A DNA stretch of 64,000 bases from an uncultured beta proteobacterium (lineage in GTDB: Bacteria > Pseudomonadota > Gammaproteobacteria > Burkholderiales > Rhodocyclaceae): NCBI GenBank assembly GCA_903848955.1, contig CAINHS010000121.1:1-64000 (forward strand), written 5' to 3'. The number at the start of each line of letters is the position of its first letter. Position 1 is the first letter of the stretch. The notes beneath the pieces were generated by a model, which was not told the origin of the DNA, searched no databases, and saw only the letters and a program-made list of their open reading frames with translations. Positions 40,286 through 49,616 of the stretch are shown here, piece after piece. The position numbers were made by a program, and so were the translations under genes.

Positions 40286-41686
40286 ATGATTCCGCTCACT
40301 TCACCCGCGCAAAAACCGGCAGTTGATCCCGCTGTCATCGCCGCGGCATGGTTTGCGCGGTTTGCCTTGTCCTCGCTGGCTGCCATGCCTCGCGAAGAAG
40401 CGCTGCCGCAGCGTCCTCTTGCGGTGCTTGCCGCCTTCGCCGCTATTGCGCTGACAGAAGGCCGGACACTGCTTATTCTGGCGCAGGACGACCAGCAGTT
40501 GCCGGAGATTTCCAACGCACTCGACCTTGCCATACGGCCGCTCTGCCTGGTACTGCCGGCCGCCGATTTTGCTGCCCGCATCGCCCTGCGCGCCACGCTG
40601 TCCCTGATGAAAAGCCGGCTGGCGCGCGACGACGAGGAAAATCAGACCGCCGCATGGCAGCAGCAACGCGAACGCATTGCGCAGAATGAGGCCCTTTGGC
40701 AGGACGCCCACCAATGGGTTGCGCGCAATGACCGCAGCGAATGGCCGGAGCAGGTCGCCGATCTGTTTCCCGCGCGCATCCTGCCGATTGCGGCCTACCG
40801 CAGCCTGAGGCAGAAAAACTGCGACATCACGCTGCTCTATCGCTGCGACGCACCGCCGGAACTGATGGCACCGCCCGGCAGCCTGCTGCAGGTGGGGGCG
40901 CGCATGGCGACGCCGCGCCACAGATCGGTCGCACTGGCCGATGCCGACCTGCAACTGCAGATGGAACTGGCGCAACTCACGCAAGACGTCGCCGAACTGG
41001 AACTTGAACTGGCGACGGCCCAGGCCGAGGTAGCCGATTTCACCCGACGCTACTACGAACTGGTGGGGCGCCGCATGGTCAAACTTGATGCCCTTCAGGC
41101 CCGGCTTGCCCGCGAGCAGGCAGAACACGCGCCGGAGAGCCCCGGTGTTCGCGCCGAAGCGCAACAAAAGCAGGAAAAGGCCGAGCAATCGGCGCGCGAA
41201 AGCGAACGCTTCGCCCAAGCCACGGCCGATGAACCGGCGGCCTTCCGCCCCAGCAGTGACGTAAAGCGTCTGTTTCGCCAGATCGCTCAGAAAATTCACC
41301 CTGATCGCGCAATCGACGACGCTGACCGGGCCTGGCGCACCCATCTGATGTCAGAAGCCAATCGCGCCTATCGCGCCGGGGATGAAACGGCCTTGCAGGA
41401 AGTCGCGGCCCTATGGCAGGAGGGACAAGCCGGCCGTCGCGATTCGCCGGCGGACCGCCCCGCCGTGACGCCGGTGCCGACTCTTGTGCGACAGGTCGAA
41501 AGCATGCGGGCCCGACTCATCGCAATCGAGCATGAATTGCAGAAGCTGTTTGGCTCAAGGCTCTATGAGTTGTTCATCGCCGCACGCCAGGCCCGGCGAC
41601 AAGGCCGCGATCTGCTCGCCGAAATGGCCGAGAAACTCGACGACACCATCATGCAACACAGCCGGCAGCCGGCAGCCGACGGCTAG
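40286..41686 (+). CDS. J-domain-related coiled-coil protein
   Basis: A 466-residue soluble protein. The N-terminal 200 residues match nothing I recognise. Residues about 220-310 form a long charged coiled coil. A J-domain-like segment follows with the HPD motif at 338-340 (RQIAQKIHPDRA) and the helix ANRAYRAGDETALQEVA. J-domains stimulate Hsp70 ATPase; an internal J-domain with an N-terminal coiled coil suggests a specialised co-chaperone. It starts at ATG with no clear ribosome site. It is convergent with the Sel1-repeat gene, with a 12-base gap. Confidence 0.75.
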   Translation: MIPLTSPAQKPAVDPAVIAAAWFARFALSSLAAMPREEALPQRPLAVLAAFAAIALTEGRTLLILAQDDQQLPEISNALDLAIRPLCLVLPAADFAARIALRATLSLMKSRLARDDEENQTAAWQQQRERIAQNEALWQDAHQWVARNDRSEWPEQVADLFPARILPIAAYRSLRQKNCDITLLYRCDAPPELMAPPGSLLQVGARMATPRHRSVALADADLQLQMELAQLTQDVAELELELATAQAEVADFTRRYYELVGRRMVKLDALQARLAREQAEHAPESPGVRAEAQQKQEKAEQSARESERFAQATADEPAAFRPSSDVKRLFRQIAQKIHPDRAIDDADRAWRTHLMSEANRAYRAGDETALQEVAALWQEGQAGRRDSPADRPAVTPVPTLVRQVESMRARLIAIEHELQKLFGSRLYELFIAARQARRQGRDLLAEMAEKLDDTIMQHSRQPAADG

Positions 41687-41698
41687 CCCGCGGCTGAC

Positions 41699-43687
41699 TC
41701 AATTCACCCCGCTGCCGCGTTCCATGCGCTCCAGAAAATCACGCGCAGCCTTGTGGCCCGGTCCTGCCGCCGCCCGCAGCCACTTGGCAGCCAGGCGCAA
41801 ACTGCGCTTCACCCCGTCGCCGCGAAAGTACGCCAGGCCCAGTTCGTATTGCGCATCAGTTTCACCTTGCAGGGCGGCGCGGCGCAGCCAAAGCGTCGCG
41901 GCGCGGGCATCGCGCGGCGCACCCTGCCCTTGCATCAGGCAGTAGCCGAGGCTGTACATGGCATACGGATCTTCATGGGCCAGCGCCGCCTGCTCGTACC
42001 AGTGCAATGCTTCGCGCGGATTGCGCGGTATGCCGTAACCGAAATAGAACAGGTCACCCAGCAGTATCTTGGCATCGAGCAGCGCCGCCGCCTTGCGGTA
42101 CCAGACTACCGCCTGCGGCACGTCAACCGCCGCGCCGGTGCCATGACGAAGACATTCCGCCAGCATGAAGGCGGCGCGGCGATGTCCCGTCTCGGCGGCG
42201 CGGCGAAAACAGCTCACCGCGTCGGTCAACCGCTCGTCATCGGCAGACGTGGCAGCGCGCAGGAATGCTTCTCCCCGCGCGAAAAGATAGCGCTCCAGTT
42301 CCTTCAGCGCCTGCGGCCAGCCGGCCTCCGCTGCCTTTCGCAGCAAGGCCTCACCGCGCGCCGGCTGTTCTTCGCCGCCTACGCCAAGCAGCAGGCAACG
42401 ACCGTATTCGGCCAGCCCGTGGGCATCTCCGGCATCGGCCGCGGCCCGGTAATGCGTCAGCGCGAGGGCGGCGTCGGCACGCATTCCTTCGCCATGTTCG
42501 CAGCACTCTCCCAGCCAGACGCGCGCCGCGATGTCGCCCTGTTCGCTTGCGCGCCGGTACCAGCTTACGGCTAGCGCCTTGTTCTCTGCCACGCCGTCGC
42601 CCCACCGGTAGGCGTGGGCAAGCTTGATCTTGGCTCGCGCATGACCATGGCGGGCTGCGGCGCGCCACCAGCGCACCGCCTCCGGAAAATCGCGACCCGC
42701 CATGCCGACACCCTGTGCATGGCACTCGCCCAGTTCAAACTCGGCGTCCCGGCTCCCCTTCTCCGCAGCACGCCGATACCAGGCCATGCCAGCCTGCGGA
42801 TCACGCGTGACACCAAAACCGAAGGTGTGGCACTGGCCCAGCAGAAACATCGCGCCGGCCAAGCCCTTGCGCGCCGCGACGCGGAAATGTATCGCCGCTT
42901 CGGCGGCATCCGCCGGCACACCTTCGCCGGCATACAGGCACATGCCCAGACAAAAACTTGAACTGACAACACCGTCGGCAGCGGCCTCCCGCCAGCAGAG
43001 TATCGCCGCGGCACGATCCTGCTTGACGCCACGGCCAAAGAAATGGCAGCGCGCCAGCAGGTCTCTTGCCTCGGCCTGCCCTTGCGCGGCAGACAGTTGC
43101 AGCCAATGCGCGGCAGCGGAGAAATTCTGCTCGACACCGATACCGAAATAGAGCACCCGACCCCGCCAGTACTGCGCCAGACCCGCTCCCATTTGTGCGG
43201 CCTGCTCGAACAGAGCGGCGGCGCGCTGCGTATCCGCCGCCACGCCATGGGCGCGCAGCAGACACAAGGCGAGCCAGGTCACGCCGCGCGTGTCGCCCGG
43301 CTGCGCCGCCGATTCGAAGAGGCGCACCGCTTCGCTGTAATCGCGCGGCAAGCCGAAACCTTGATACAGCAACCAGCCCAGAACTGCCTCTCCAGCCGGG
43401 CACGCGTGCTCGGCACTTGCCGTAGCCCAGCGCACCGCTGCGGCAGACGACTTGACGACGCCTTCCCCCGCGGCATGACGCCATGCAAGTTCTGCCTGTG
43501 CATTGCGGTTGCCGGCCTCGACCATGCGCCGCAATTCGATCAACGGCAAACCACTCCAGAAACTCCCGGCATGGCCGAACAAGGCCAGCCCCTGAGTCGC
43601 ACCACGTTCGATCAGCGAACTGTCCAGCGCCTCGCGCAACAGACCGAGCAAGGCGCCGGCGGGTAAGGGTATCAACGAGCGGTTCAT
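41699..43687 (-). CDS. Sel1-like repeat protein (about 16 repeats)
   Basis: A 662-residue tandem array of about 16 Sel1-like repeats (A-x2-x-LG-x-CY-x-G-G-V-x-x-D-x2-A-x-WYR-x-AA pattern), for example LGECHAQGVG and LGDLFYFGYG, with no enzymatic domain or signal peptide in the N-terminal 80 residues. Such proteins scaffold protein complexes. Start at ATG 43687; the in-frame upstream part is in the divergent xseA leader. One irregular spacer lies near residues 450-490. Confidence 0.88.
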   Translation of the reverse strand: MNRSLIPLPAGALLGLLREALDSSLIERGATQGLALFGHAGSFWSGLPLIELRRMVEAGNRNAQAELAWRHAAGEGVVKSSAAAVRWATASAEHACPAGEAVLGWLLYQGFGLPRDYSEAVRLFESAAQPGDTRGVTWLALCLLRAHGVAADTQRAAALFEQAAQMGAGLAQYWRGRVLYFGIGVEQNFSAAAHWLQLSAAQGQAEARDLLARCHFFGRGVKQDRAAAILCWREAAADGVVSSSFCLGMCLYAGEGVPADAAEAAIHFRVAARKGLAGAMFLLGQCHTFGFGVTRDPQAGMAWYRRAAEKGSRDAEFELGECHAQGVGMAGRDFPEAVRWWRAAARHGHARAKIKLAHAYRWGDGVAENKALAVSWYRRASEQGDIAARVWLGECCEHGEGMRADAALALTHYRAAADAGDAHGLAEYGRCLLLGVGGEEQPARGEALLRKAAEAGWPQALKELERYLFARGEAFLRAATSADDERLTDAVSCFRRAAETGHRRAAFMLAECLRHGTGAAVDVPQAVVWYRKAAALLDAKILLGDLFYFGYGIPRNPREALHWYEQAALAHEDPYAMYSLGYCLMQGQGAPRDARAATLWLRRAALQGETDAQYELGLAYFRGDGVKRSLRLAAKWLRAAAGPGHKAARDFLERMERGSGVN

Positions 43688-43905
43688 GCAGTGGGATACG
43701 GCTCCGGGATGCCCCACAGAGTAGCCCAATACATGAGTGCCGAAGCCAAGGAACAGCGGCCCGGTTATCCATAAAATCTGTGGGTCAGTTGTTGGATCAC
43801 GATGTGACAAAGGAGCCGAACAGGCTTGCCGGCCCGACCAACGCATAGTGTGAATCCTGTAGAATTTTCCTTCCAGCCGTTCCTTGACCCCGATACGCCG
43901 AAGCC

Positions 43906-45252
43906 ATGCTCGATCCTGCAACAGTCGTCACCATTGGCGAGCTCAACCGGCTTGCGCGCCAGAGCCTGGAAAGGGAGTTCCCGTTGCTTTGGGTGGCCGG
44001 AGAAGTTTCCAACCTGACACGCGCCACCTCAGGCCACGTCTATTTTTCGCTCAAGGACGCCGCTGCCCAGGCTCGCTGCGTGATGTTCCGCACACGTGCC
44101 CAGTCAGTTCCCTGGCGACTGGAAAACGGGCAGCAGGTCGAGGCGCGCGCCCTGGTGTCCCTCTACGAACCACGCGGCGACTTCCAACTGAACGTCGAGA
44201 CACTGCGCCGTGCCGGACTGGGACGTCTGTTCGAAGCCTTCGCCCGGCTGAAGGAGCGTCTGGAGGCTGAGGGTTTGTTTGCCATAGAGCGAAAACGGCC
44301 GCTGCCGCGCTTTCCACATCGCATCGGGATCATTGCTTCGCCGCGCGCCGCTGCCTTGCGCGACGTACTGGCAGCCTTGAAGCGAAGAGCAGCGCATCTT
44401 TCTGTGATCCTTTACCCGACCCTGGTACAGGGCGACAGAGCCGCCGCGGAGATAGCCGGCGCAATCACGCTGGCGAACCGGCGCAGCGAATGTGATCTGC
44501 TCCTGCTCGTGCGCGGCGGCGGCAGCATCGAGGACCTTTGGGCATTCAACGAAGAAATCGTGGCGCGGGCCATCGTCGGCAGTTCGCTGCCGCTGATCAG
44601 CGGCGTGGGACACGAGACCGATACCACCATCGCCGACTGTGTCGCCGACCTGCGAGCCGCAACGCCCACCGCGGCGGCCGAACTGGCAAGCCAGGGATGG
44701 CACGCCGCGACGGGCGAGTTGGCAAGTCTCGGAACAACTCTGGGCCGGACCATGCAATACCGCATCGACCGGGAGCAGCAGAGACTAGATCGACTCTCGC
44801 TGCGCCTGATTGATCCGGCGGCACAATTGGCGCAAACACGCAGCCGGCTCGCGCTGCTCGCATCGCGGCTCGATGCCTCCCTGGCCAACGGCCTGCGTCG
44901 CCATCGCAACCGCTTGAACCGCGCCGCCCTGGGTCTGGCGCACACCGTTCCCCGCACCGAAAAGCGCGGGGGGCACATCAGACTGTTGGGCCAGCGCCTG
45001 GCAGCGGCCGGCCGCACCCGGCAACAGACCCGGCAGGGGGCGCTGGACAGCCTGGCTGCAGCGTTGGCTCACCTGAATCCGGAGGCAACCCTGGCACGCG
45101 GGTTTTCCATCGTTCGGGATGCCGGCGGCCATCTGGTAACGGACGCTGCCAGTCTTGTGAAAGGCCAGACAGTCAGCCTTCATCTGGCGCGAGGCGAAGC
45201 CCGGGCCGGCATCCTCGCAACGACTCCCGACCATCCGTCAATTGCCACCTGA
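43906..45252 (+). CDS. xseA: Exodeoxyribonuclease VII large subunit
   Basis: Large subunit of the single-strand nuclease Exo VII. The OB-fold N-terminus (TIGELNRLARQSLEREFPLLWVAGEVSNLT), HVYFSLKD, and the catalytic SGVGHETDTTIADCVADLRAATPTAAAE segment are all present, with a long C-terminal coiled coil. 448 residues. It is not paired with xseB here. It ends at the promoter of sodB. Confidence 0.96.
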   Translation: MLDPATVVTIGELNRLARQSLEREFPLLWVAGEVSNLTRATSGHVYFSLKDAAAQARCVMFRTRAQSVPWRLENGQQVEARALVSLYEPRGDFQLNVETLRRAGLGRLFEAFARLKERLEAEGLFAIERKRPLPRFPHRIGIIASPRAAALRDVLAALKRRAAHLSVILYPTLVQGDRAAAEIAGAITLANRRSECDLLLLVRGGGSIEDLWAFNEEIVARAIVGSSLPLISGVGHETDTTIADCVADLRAATPTAAAELASQGWHAATGELASLGTTLGRTMQYRIDREQQRLDRLSLRLIDPAAQLAQTRSRLALLASRLDASLANGLRRHRNRLNRAALGLAHTVPRTEKRGGHIRLLGQRLAAAGRTRQQTRQGALDSLAAALAHLNPEATLARGFSIVRDAGGHLVTDAASLVKGQTVSLHLARGEARAGILATTPDHPSIAT

Positions 45253-45270
45253 GGTATTCTTGACTATAAT
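45242..45270 (+). promoter_or_regulatory. Sigma70-type promoter of sodB
   Basis: TTGCCA and TATAAT with a 17-base spacer, starting inside the last codons of xseA. Predicted leader to the sodB ATG is about 39 bases, containing AGGAG. Confidence 0.7.
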
Positions 45271-45315
45271 TGTCAACTTTACTGCCTTCCACTTCACAGC
45301 AACAGGAGAATCAAA

Positions 45316-45900
45316 ATGGAACATACCCTTCCCCCCCTGCCCTACGCAATCGATGCACTCGCCCCGCACATCTCGAAGGAAACCTTCGAGTACCACTACG
45401 GCAAGCACCACCAGGCTTATGCGACCAATCTCAACAACCTGATCAAGGGTACCGAGTACGAGAACCTCGACCTTGAAGCCATCGTCAAGAAGGCCCCGGC
45501 CGGCGGGATTTTCAACAACTCGGCCCAGGTCTGGAATCACAGCTTTTTCTGGAACAGCATGAAAGCCGGCGGCGGCGGCACGCCGACAGGCCCTCTGGCC
45601 GATGCCATAAACAAGAAATGGGGCAGCTTCGACGAGTTCAAAAAAGCCTTCCAGGCGGCCGCCGTCGGCAATTTCGGATCGGGCTGGACCTGGCTGGTCA
45701 AGAAGGCGGATGGTTCGCTTGATATCGTCAGCACCACGGCTGCCGGCACGCCGCTGAACAGCGAGAACAAGGCACTGCTGACCATCGATGTGTGGGAACA
45801 CGCGTATTACATCGACTACCGCAATGCGCGACCCAAGTTTGTCGAGACCTTCCTCAATTCGCTGGCGAACTGGGACTTTGCGGCAAAGAATTTCGCCTGA
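45316..45900 (+). CDS. sodB: Iron superoxide dismutase
   Basis: Dismutates superoxide in the cytoplasm. Metal ligands are His27 ([10 protein letters not shown]), His75 ([10 protein letters not shown]), Asp158 and His162 (DVWEHAYY). Gln71 in the second-sphere position and GNFGSGW are typical of the Fe form. 194 residues. AGGAG is 7 bases before the ATG. Confidence 0.97.
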   Translation: MEHTLPPLPYAIDALAPHISKETFEYHYGKHHQAYATNLNNLIKGTEYENLDLEAIVKKAPAGGIFNNSAQVWNHSFFWNSMKAGGGGTPTGPLADAINKKWGSFDEFKKAFQAAAVGNFGSGWTWLVKKADGSLDIVSTTAAGTPLNSENKALLTIDVWEHAYYIDYRNARPKFVETFLNSLANWDFAAKNFA

Positions 45901-45926
45901 TCACGGCGAAGAGCAGCACCACTCAT

Positions 45927-45952
45927 CAGAGGGCGCCCGGCGGCGCCCTCTG
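45927..45952. other. Strong stem-loop between sodB and slyX
   Basis: An 11-bp perfect stem (CAGAGGGCGCC and GGCGCCCTCTG) with a 4-base loop, but no T-run follows on either side. It may act as an mRNA-stabilising or processing hairpin rather than an intrinsic terminator; the slyX ribosome site is only about 15 bases downstream. Confidence 0.7.
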
Positions 45953-45976
45953 CCATTCGATGGTAGAGGAATCGGC

Positions 45977-46177
45977 ATGGAATCCAGACTCACCGAACTC
46001 GAAATCAAGCTTGGCCTCGGCGAAGACCATCTGGAACAACTCAATCGCACTGTCTATCGCCAGCAGCAGCAAATCGATCTGCTACAGATACAGGTGCGCG
46101 AGTTGTACCAAATGATTCAGCCGTCGGCCCCCAGCGAGCCGCGGAATCTGCGCGACGACATCCCTCCCCACTACTAG
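45977..46177 (+). CDS. slyX: SlyX family protein
   Basis: A 66-residue coiled-coil protein (ESRLTELEIKLGLGEDHLEQLNRTVYRQQQQIDLLQIQVRELYQ-like heptads) ending with a Pro-rich tail, the SlyX pattern. GAGGAA precedes the ATG. Function unclear in the family. Confidence 0.88.
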   Translation: MESRLTELEIKLGLGEDHLEQLNRTVYRQQQQIDLLQIQVRELYQMIQPSAPSEPRNLRDDIPPHY

Positions 46178-46220
46178 AGAGCCGGTCCGTCCGTATTGCG
46201 CAGCCCCCCAGCCGGGCATT

Positions 46221-46667
46221 TCAGCGGCCGGCGGGTGCTTTTTCTATTCCCGCCATGGCGAACCCGGCACCCAGACCGCGACTCTTGTACCAGCCCAGAT
46301 TCATTTCCAGCGCGTAGCGCGCCGGCCCGGCTGCACAGTGGTTGTCCTCCGTCTGCGGCTGCATATCCTCAATATTGAGGATCCTGCCCTTTTCGTCGAG
46401 GAAGGCAACCGACAGGGGCAGGAGCGTATTGCGCATCCACATGCAGTGCTTGGCGATGTCCGGGAACACGAACAACATTCCCCGCTGAGGCGCCATCGTC
46501 GCGCGCTGCATCAGTCCGGACATGCGACTATCGGGGGTCGCCGCGACTTCGGCTTCGACACGGTGCATGCCCGCGAACAACTCGAGCAAGGGCAGCTGAG
46601 GCTGCTGAGCCCATGCCGGCAAGGGCATCACCAATGATGTCGCCAGCAGCAGTATCCTGAAAAACAC
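46221..46667 (-). CDS. Secreted DUF192 protein
   Basis: A 148-residue periplasmic protein. A signal peptide (FFRILLLATSLVMPLPAWAQQ) precedes a DUF192 domain with RMSGLMQRATMAPQRGMLFVFP, MWMRNTLLPLSVAFLDEKGRI and a conserved Cys in NHCAAG. GTG start with AGGAG 7 bases upstream. Function unknown. Convergent with slyX. Confidence 0.87.
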   Translation of the reverse strand: MFFRILLLATSLVMPLPAWAQQPQLPLLELFAGMHRVEAEVAATPDSRMSGLMQRATMAPQRGMLFVFPDIAKHCMWMRNTLLPLSVAFLDEKGRILNIEDMQPQTEDNHCAAGPARYALEMNLGWYKSRGLGAGFAMAGIEKAPAGR

Positions 46668-46759
46668 GAGCCATCTCCTATTGCGACAAGACTGCCTGAC
46701 GCCCGCTGAGTTCTTGGGCACGGGGCCAAGAACACTTTGTTATTGCCCAAGGCCACCGC

Positions 46760-46787
46760 AAAAAAAATGGCAGGTTCCCCTGCCATT
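46760..46787 (-). terminator. Rho-independent terminator after the Ala/Lys-rich gene
   Basis: A 9-bp perfect stem (AATGGCAGG and CCTGCCATT) with loop TTCC is followed on the minus strand by eight T. It lies 20 bases beyond the stop. Confidence 0.88.
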
Positions 46788-46806
46788 CTTCTCCCGGATA
46801 AGGGGA

Positions 46807-47040
46807 TTACTTTGCAGCTTCAGCCTTCTTTGCCTTCTTTGCCTTCTTGGCCTTCTTGGCCTTCTTTTCAGCGGCCGGAGCAGCAGCTTCAGCCTTCTTT
46901 TCAGCGGCCGAGGCGGCAGCGGGAGCAGCGGCAGGAGCGGCGGCAGCCGGAGCAGCGGCAGGAGCAGCCTTCGGCGCGTCAGCGGCAAAAGCGGAGGTGG
47001 CAATCAGACCGGCAACCAGGGTAGCAAGCAGCTTGTTCAT
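46807..47040 (-). CDS. Ala/Lys-rich small exported protein
   Basis: A 77-residue precursor. A signal peptide ([19 protein letters not shown], cleavage before ADAP) is followed by Ala/Pro tracts and then a Lys/Ala tail resembling histone H1-like repeats. AAGGGAA precedes the ATG. It overlaps the rluE stop by 4 bases (ATGA). Such a polycation would bind nucleic acid or polyanions, but export to the periplasm makes that odd. No family is claimed. Confidence 0.75.
   Translation of the reverse strand: MNKLLATLVAGLIATSAFAADAPKAAPAAAPAAAAPAAAPAAASAAEKKAEAAAPAAEKKAKKAKKAKKAKKAEAAK
46823..46867 (-). repeat. 9-bp tandem repeat inside the Ala/Lys-rich gene
   Basis: Five nearly identical 9-bp units (GCCTTCTTT or GCCTTCTTG on the plus strand) encode repeated Lys-Lys-Ala. 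The array could change in length by slippage without breaking frame. Confidence 0.85.
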
Positions 47041-47690
47041 GGTGTTCCCTTTCGTTTGTGTATAGGTGGAATATTCATAACACCACGGTTTTTCGAGGCG
47101 TTATGGACATTAACGCGCTGCTTTCCATCTGGTTGACTTGGTGTTTCAAGTTCGCGCCACTGCCCCGGTGCAAGCCCTTCCAGTGTCCAGTCGCCCACTG
47201 CCCATCGAATCAGCCGTAGAGTCGGAAACCCGACGCGCGCCGTCATGCGCCTGACCTGGCGATTCTTTCCTTCCCGCAGAACGAGTTCCAGCCAACTGGT
47301 GGGAATCTGCGCGCGGTAACGGATGGGAGGATTTCTTGCCCAGAGGTCCCCTGGCTCGTCAATACGGCGTACCTGGCAGGGCCTGGTATGGAAATCACCA
47401 AGATCAACCCCTGCCGCGAGTTGCTGCAGAGCGGCATCTGTCGGCAAGCCTTCAACCTGAACCCGATACACTTTTGCCAACTTGTGGCGTGGATCCGAAA
47501 TCCGCGCCTGCAAGCCTCCATCTCCAGTCAGCACCACCAGGCCTTCGGAATCGGCATCCAGCCGTCCTGCCGCGTATACCGCAGGGACCGGAATGTAGTC
47601 GGCCAAGGTGGGCCGCCCGTCAGCACCGGTAAACTGGGTCAGCACACCATATGGTTTGTGGAACAGTATGAGGTGACTCAAACCGGGCAA
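47037..47690 (-). CDS. rluE: 23S rRNA pseudouridine synthase, RluE-like
   Basis: RsuA-family pseudouridine synthase, probably modifying position 2457 of 23S rRNA. Catalytic Asp in [14 protein letters not shown], then [13 protein letters not shown] and [24 protein letters not shown]. The 217-residue form starts at TTG 47690; a TTG three codons later (47681) is an alternative. It overlaps the aceK stop and ends over the start of the small Ala/Lys-rich gene, so aceK-rluE-small gene may be one transcript. Confidence 0.9.
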   Translation of the reverse strand: MPGLSHLILFHKPYGVLTQFTGADGRPTLADYIPVPAVYAAGRLDADSEGLVVLTGDGGLQARISDPRHKLAKVYRVQVEGLPTDAALQQLAAGVDLGDFHTRPCQVRRIDEPGDLWARNPPIRYRAQIPTSWLELVLREGKNRQVRRMTARVGFPTLRLIRWAVGDWTLEGLAPGQWRELETPSQPDGKQRVNVHNASKNRGVMNIPPIHKRKGTP

Positions 47691-49450
47691 CCGCTGCCAA
47701 AAACGTTGCAGAAGCGCAGCGATTCGGGGTAGGGGAAAAAGTCCTGGATCGTGCCTTCGCGAACCAGTTCCTGCGTCTTCCGCCAGAACTCGACATCAAA
47801 TAGATCGGGATGGTGGCACATGAAGGCGTCCCGAATCCTGTCAGACACCAGCAAAAAGGTTTCGAACTCCTCGGGAAATACGTCGAGTCTTGACACCGGA
47901 TACCAGACTTCGCCCGACATTTCGGCTTCGAAATTCGGCGGCGGCGGAATGCGGCGAAACGTGCAGTCGGTCATGTATTCGATTTCATCGTAGTCATAGA
48001 ACACCACCCGACCGTAGCGGGTAACGCCGAAGTTTTTCCACAGCAGGTCGCCGGGAAAGATATTCGCAATTGCCAGCTCCCGTATGGCATTGCCGTATTC
48101 GCGTACGGCTTGTTCCACCAGATCACCACGACCCGCCTTCTCTGCTTCTTCGAGATAGATGTTGAGCGGTTTCATGCGTCGCTCGATGTAGAGATGCTTG
48201 ATGATCAGATCCTCGCCATCTTCTTCCATCAGCGACGGCACCTCTTTGTACAGTTCATCGATGAGTTCCTGGGAAAACCGCCTGCGGGGCAGGGCAACCT
48301 TGGAAAACTCGAGCGTGTCGGCCATGCGCCCCACCCGATCGACCTGCTTCACCAACTGATACTTGCGCCGCACCGTGTCATGATCGACTTCCTTCGACGC
48401 CCCGAAAACATCCTTGATGACTTTAAACACATAAGGGTAGGACGGCAGGGTGAACACCAGCATGACCGTACCGCGGATGCCCGGCGCTACGATGAATTTA
48501 TCCGCCGAATGATGGAGGTGAAATATCAGGTCGCGGAAAAACATGGTCTTGCCCTGCTTTCCCAGCCCGAGCATGGTGTACAGCTCGGAGCGCGGCTTGT
48601 TGGGCGTGATCGAACGGAGAAACTGGACGTACCCGGAAGGCACGTCCATGTCGACCATGAAATAGGCACGCGACAAGGAAAATAGCGCTCCGATCCGCCC
48701 CGCGTCGAGGATTATCGTGTCGACGTAGAGTTTTCCTGCTGCGGAATGAAGCACGGGAACCGCAAACGGGTACTCGAGCCCGCCGTTGACCGCCTTGCCA
48801 ATCACATAGGCACCCTTGTTGCGATAGAAAGGCGAGTTGAGCACCTGTATCTGCAGGTTCGCCTCGCGCGCAGGAACGGTGCCCAAGTGAGATACGGCCG
48901 CCCGCAAGATGAAACCGGCATCCCGATCGAGATCCTCAAACTCCCGCGCCCACCCGAAGTCCAGCAATATCTTCCGGATGCAAGGCCCGACATCTTCTTC
49001 GTTCGGGTAGTAGCAACGATAGGTGGGCGGATCGGACTCGAGATACTCGGTGGACACCGCCGGCCGCACAAAAATAAAATCATTGCGAAAATACGTGCGG
49101 TGCAGAATCCGGCAGCAGACCGAATTAAAGAATGTCTCTGCCAACTCCGGTTGCTTGTGGTTTGTCAGCAGCCCTATGTAATGCAACTTCGCATGCTGCC
49201 AGACGGCATCGCTCAGCCCGTCGACATCGAACTCGCGATGCAAGCGCTCAGTGGTCTCGTTTACGCGTTGATCATAAAACTGAATACGGGCCCTGACCGC
49301 CCGTTGGCCTTCCTCCCAACGCGCCTTGTTAAAGCGCTGCTTGGCAACAGCCGAGCTTTCATGAAACAGCCGATAGTGCTTGTTAAAGCCATCGACAAGC
49401 ACGCCGGCAATGGATTCCGCGATCAGGTCATCCGAAGCGCCAATGGGCAT
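47678..49450 (-). CDS. aceK: Isocitrate dehydrogenase kinase/phosphatase
   Basis: Phosphorylates Icd on its active-site Ser to divert isocitrate into the glyoxylate shunt, and reverses this. The 590-residue protein has the AceK N-terminal regulatory half and the kinase half with [26 protein letters not shown] (P-loop and catalytic Lys), and [15 protein letters not shown] and [11 protein letters not shown] motifs. GAGG lies before the ATG. Divergent from its target icd, about 166 bases apart. Confidence 0.96.
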   Translation of the reverse strand: MPIGASDDLIAESIAGVLVDGFNKHYRLFHESSAVAKQRFNKARWEEGQRAVRARIQFYDQRVNETTERLHREFDVDGLSDAVWQHAKLHYIGLLTNHKQPELAETFFNSVCCRILHRTYFRNDFIFVRPAVSTEYLESDPPTYRCYYPNEEDVGPCIRKILLDFGWAREFEDLDRDAGFILRAAVSHLGTVPAREANLQIQVLNSPFYRNKGAYVIGKAVNGGLEYPFAVPVLHSAAGKLYVDTIILDAGRIGALFSLSRAYFMVDMDVPSGYVQFLRSITPNKPRSELYTMLGLGKQGKTMFFRDLIFHLHHSADKFIVAPGIRGTVMLVFTLPSYPYVFKVIKDVFGASKEVDHDTVRRKYQLVKQVDRVGRMADTLEFSKVALPRRRFSQELIDELYKEVPSLMEEDGEDLIIKHLYIERRMKPLNIYLEEAEKAGRGDLVEQAVREYGNAIRELAIANIFPGDLLWKNFGVTRYGRVVFYDYDEIEYMTDCTFRRIPPPPNFEAEMSGEVWYPVSRLDVFPEEFETFLLVSDRIRDAFMCHHPDLFDVEFWRKTQELVREGTIQDFFPYPESLRFCNVFGSGCPV

Positions 49451-49616
49451 ACAAGAAGCCTCAATAATTCAATGCGATATATTCTACCAGTCGGCACCAA
49501 CGCTGAATAACGCCAACCCGGCGTACCGGCAACGACGAGCGATTTGGGAGATAATCAAGCGCAATTGATCACGCATTTCCCTTGATTCTCAACACACCAT
49601 TCTTAACGGAGCAGGC

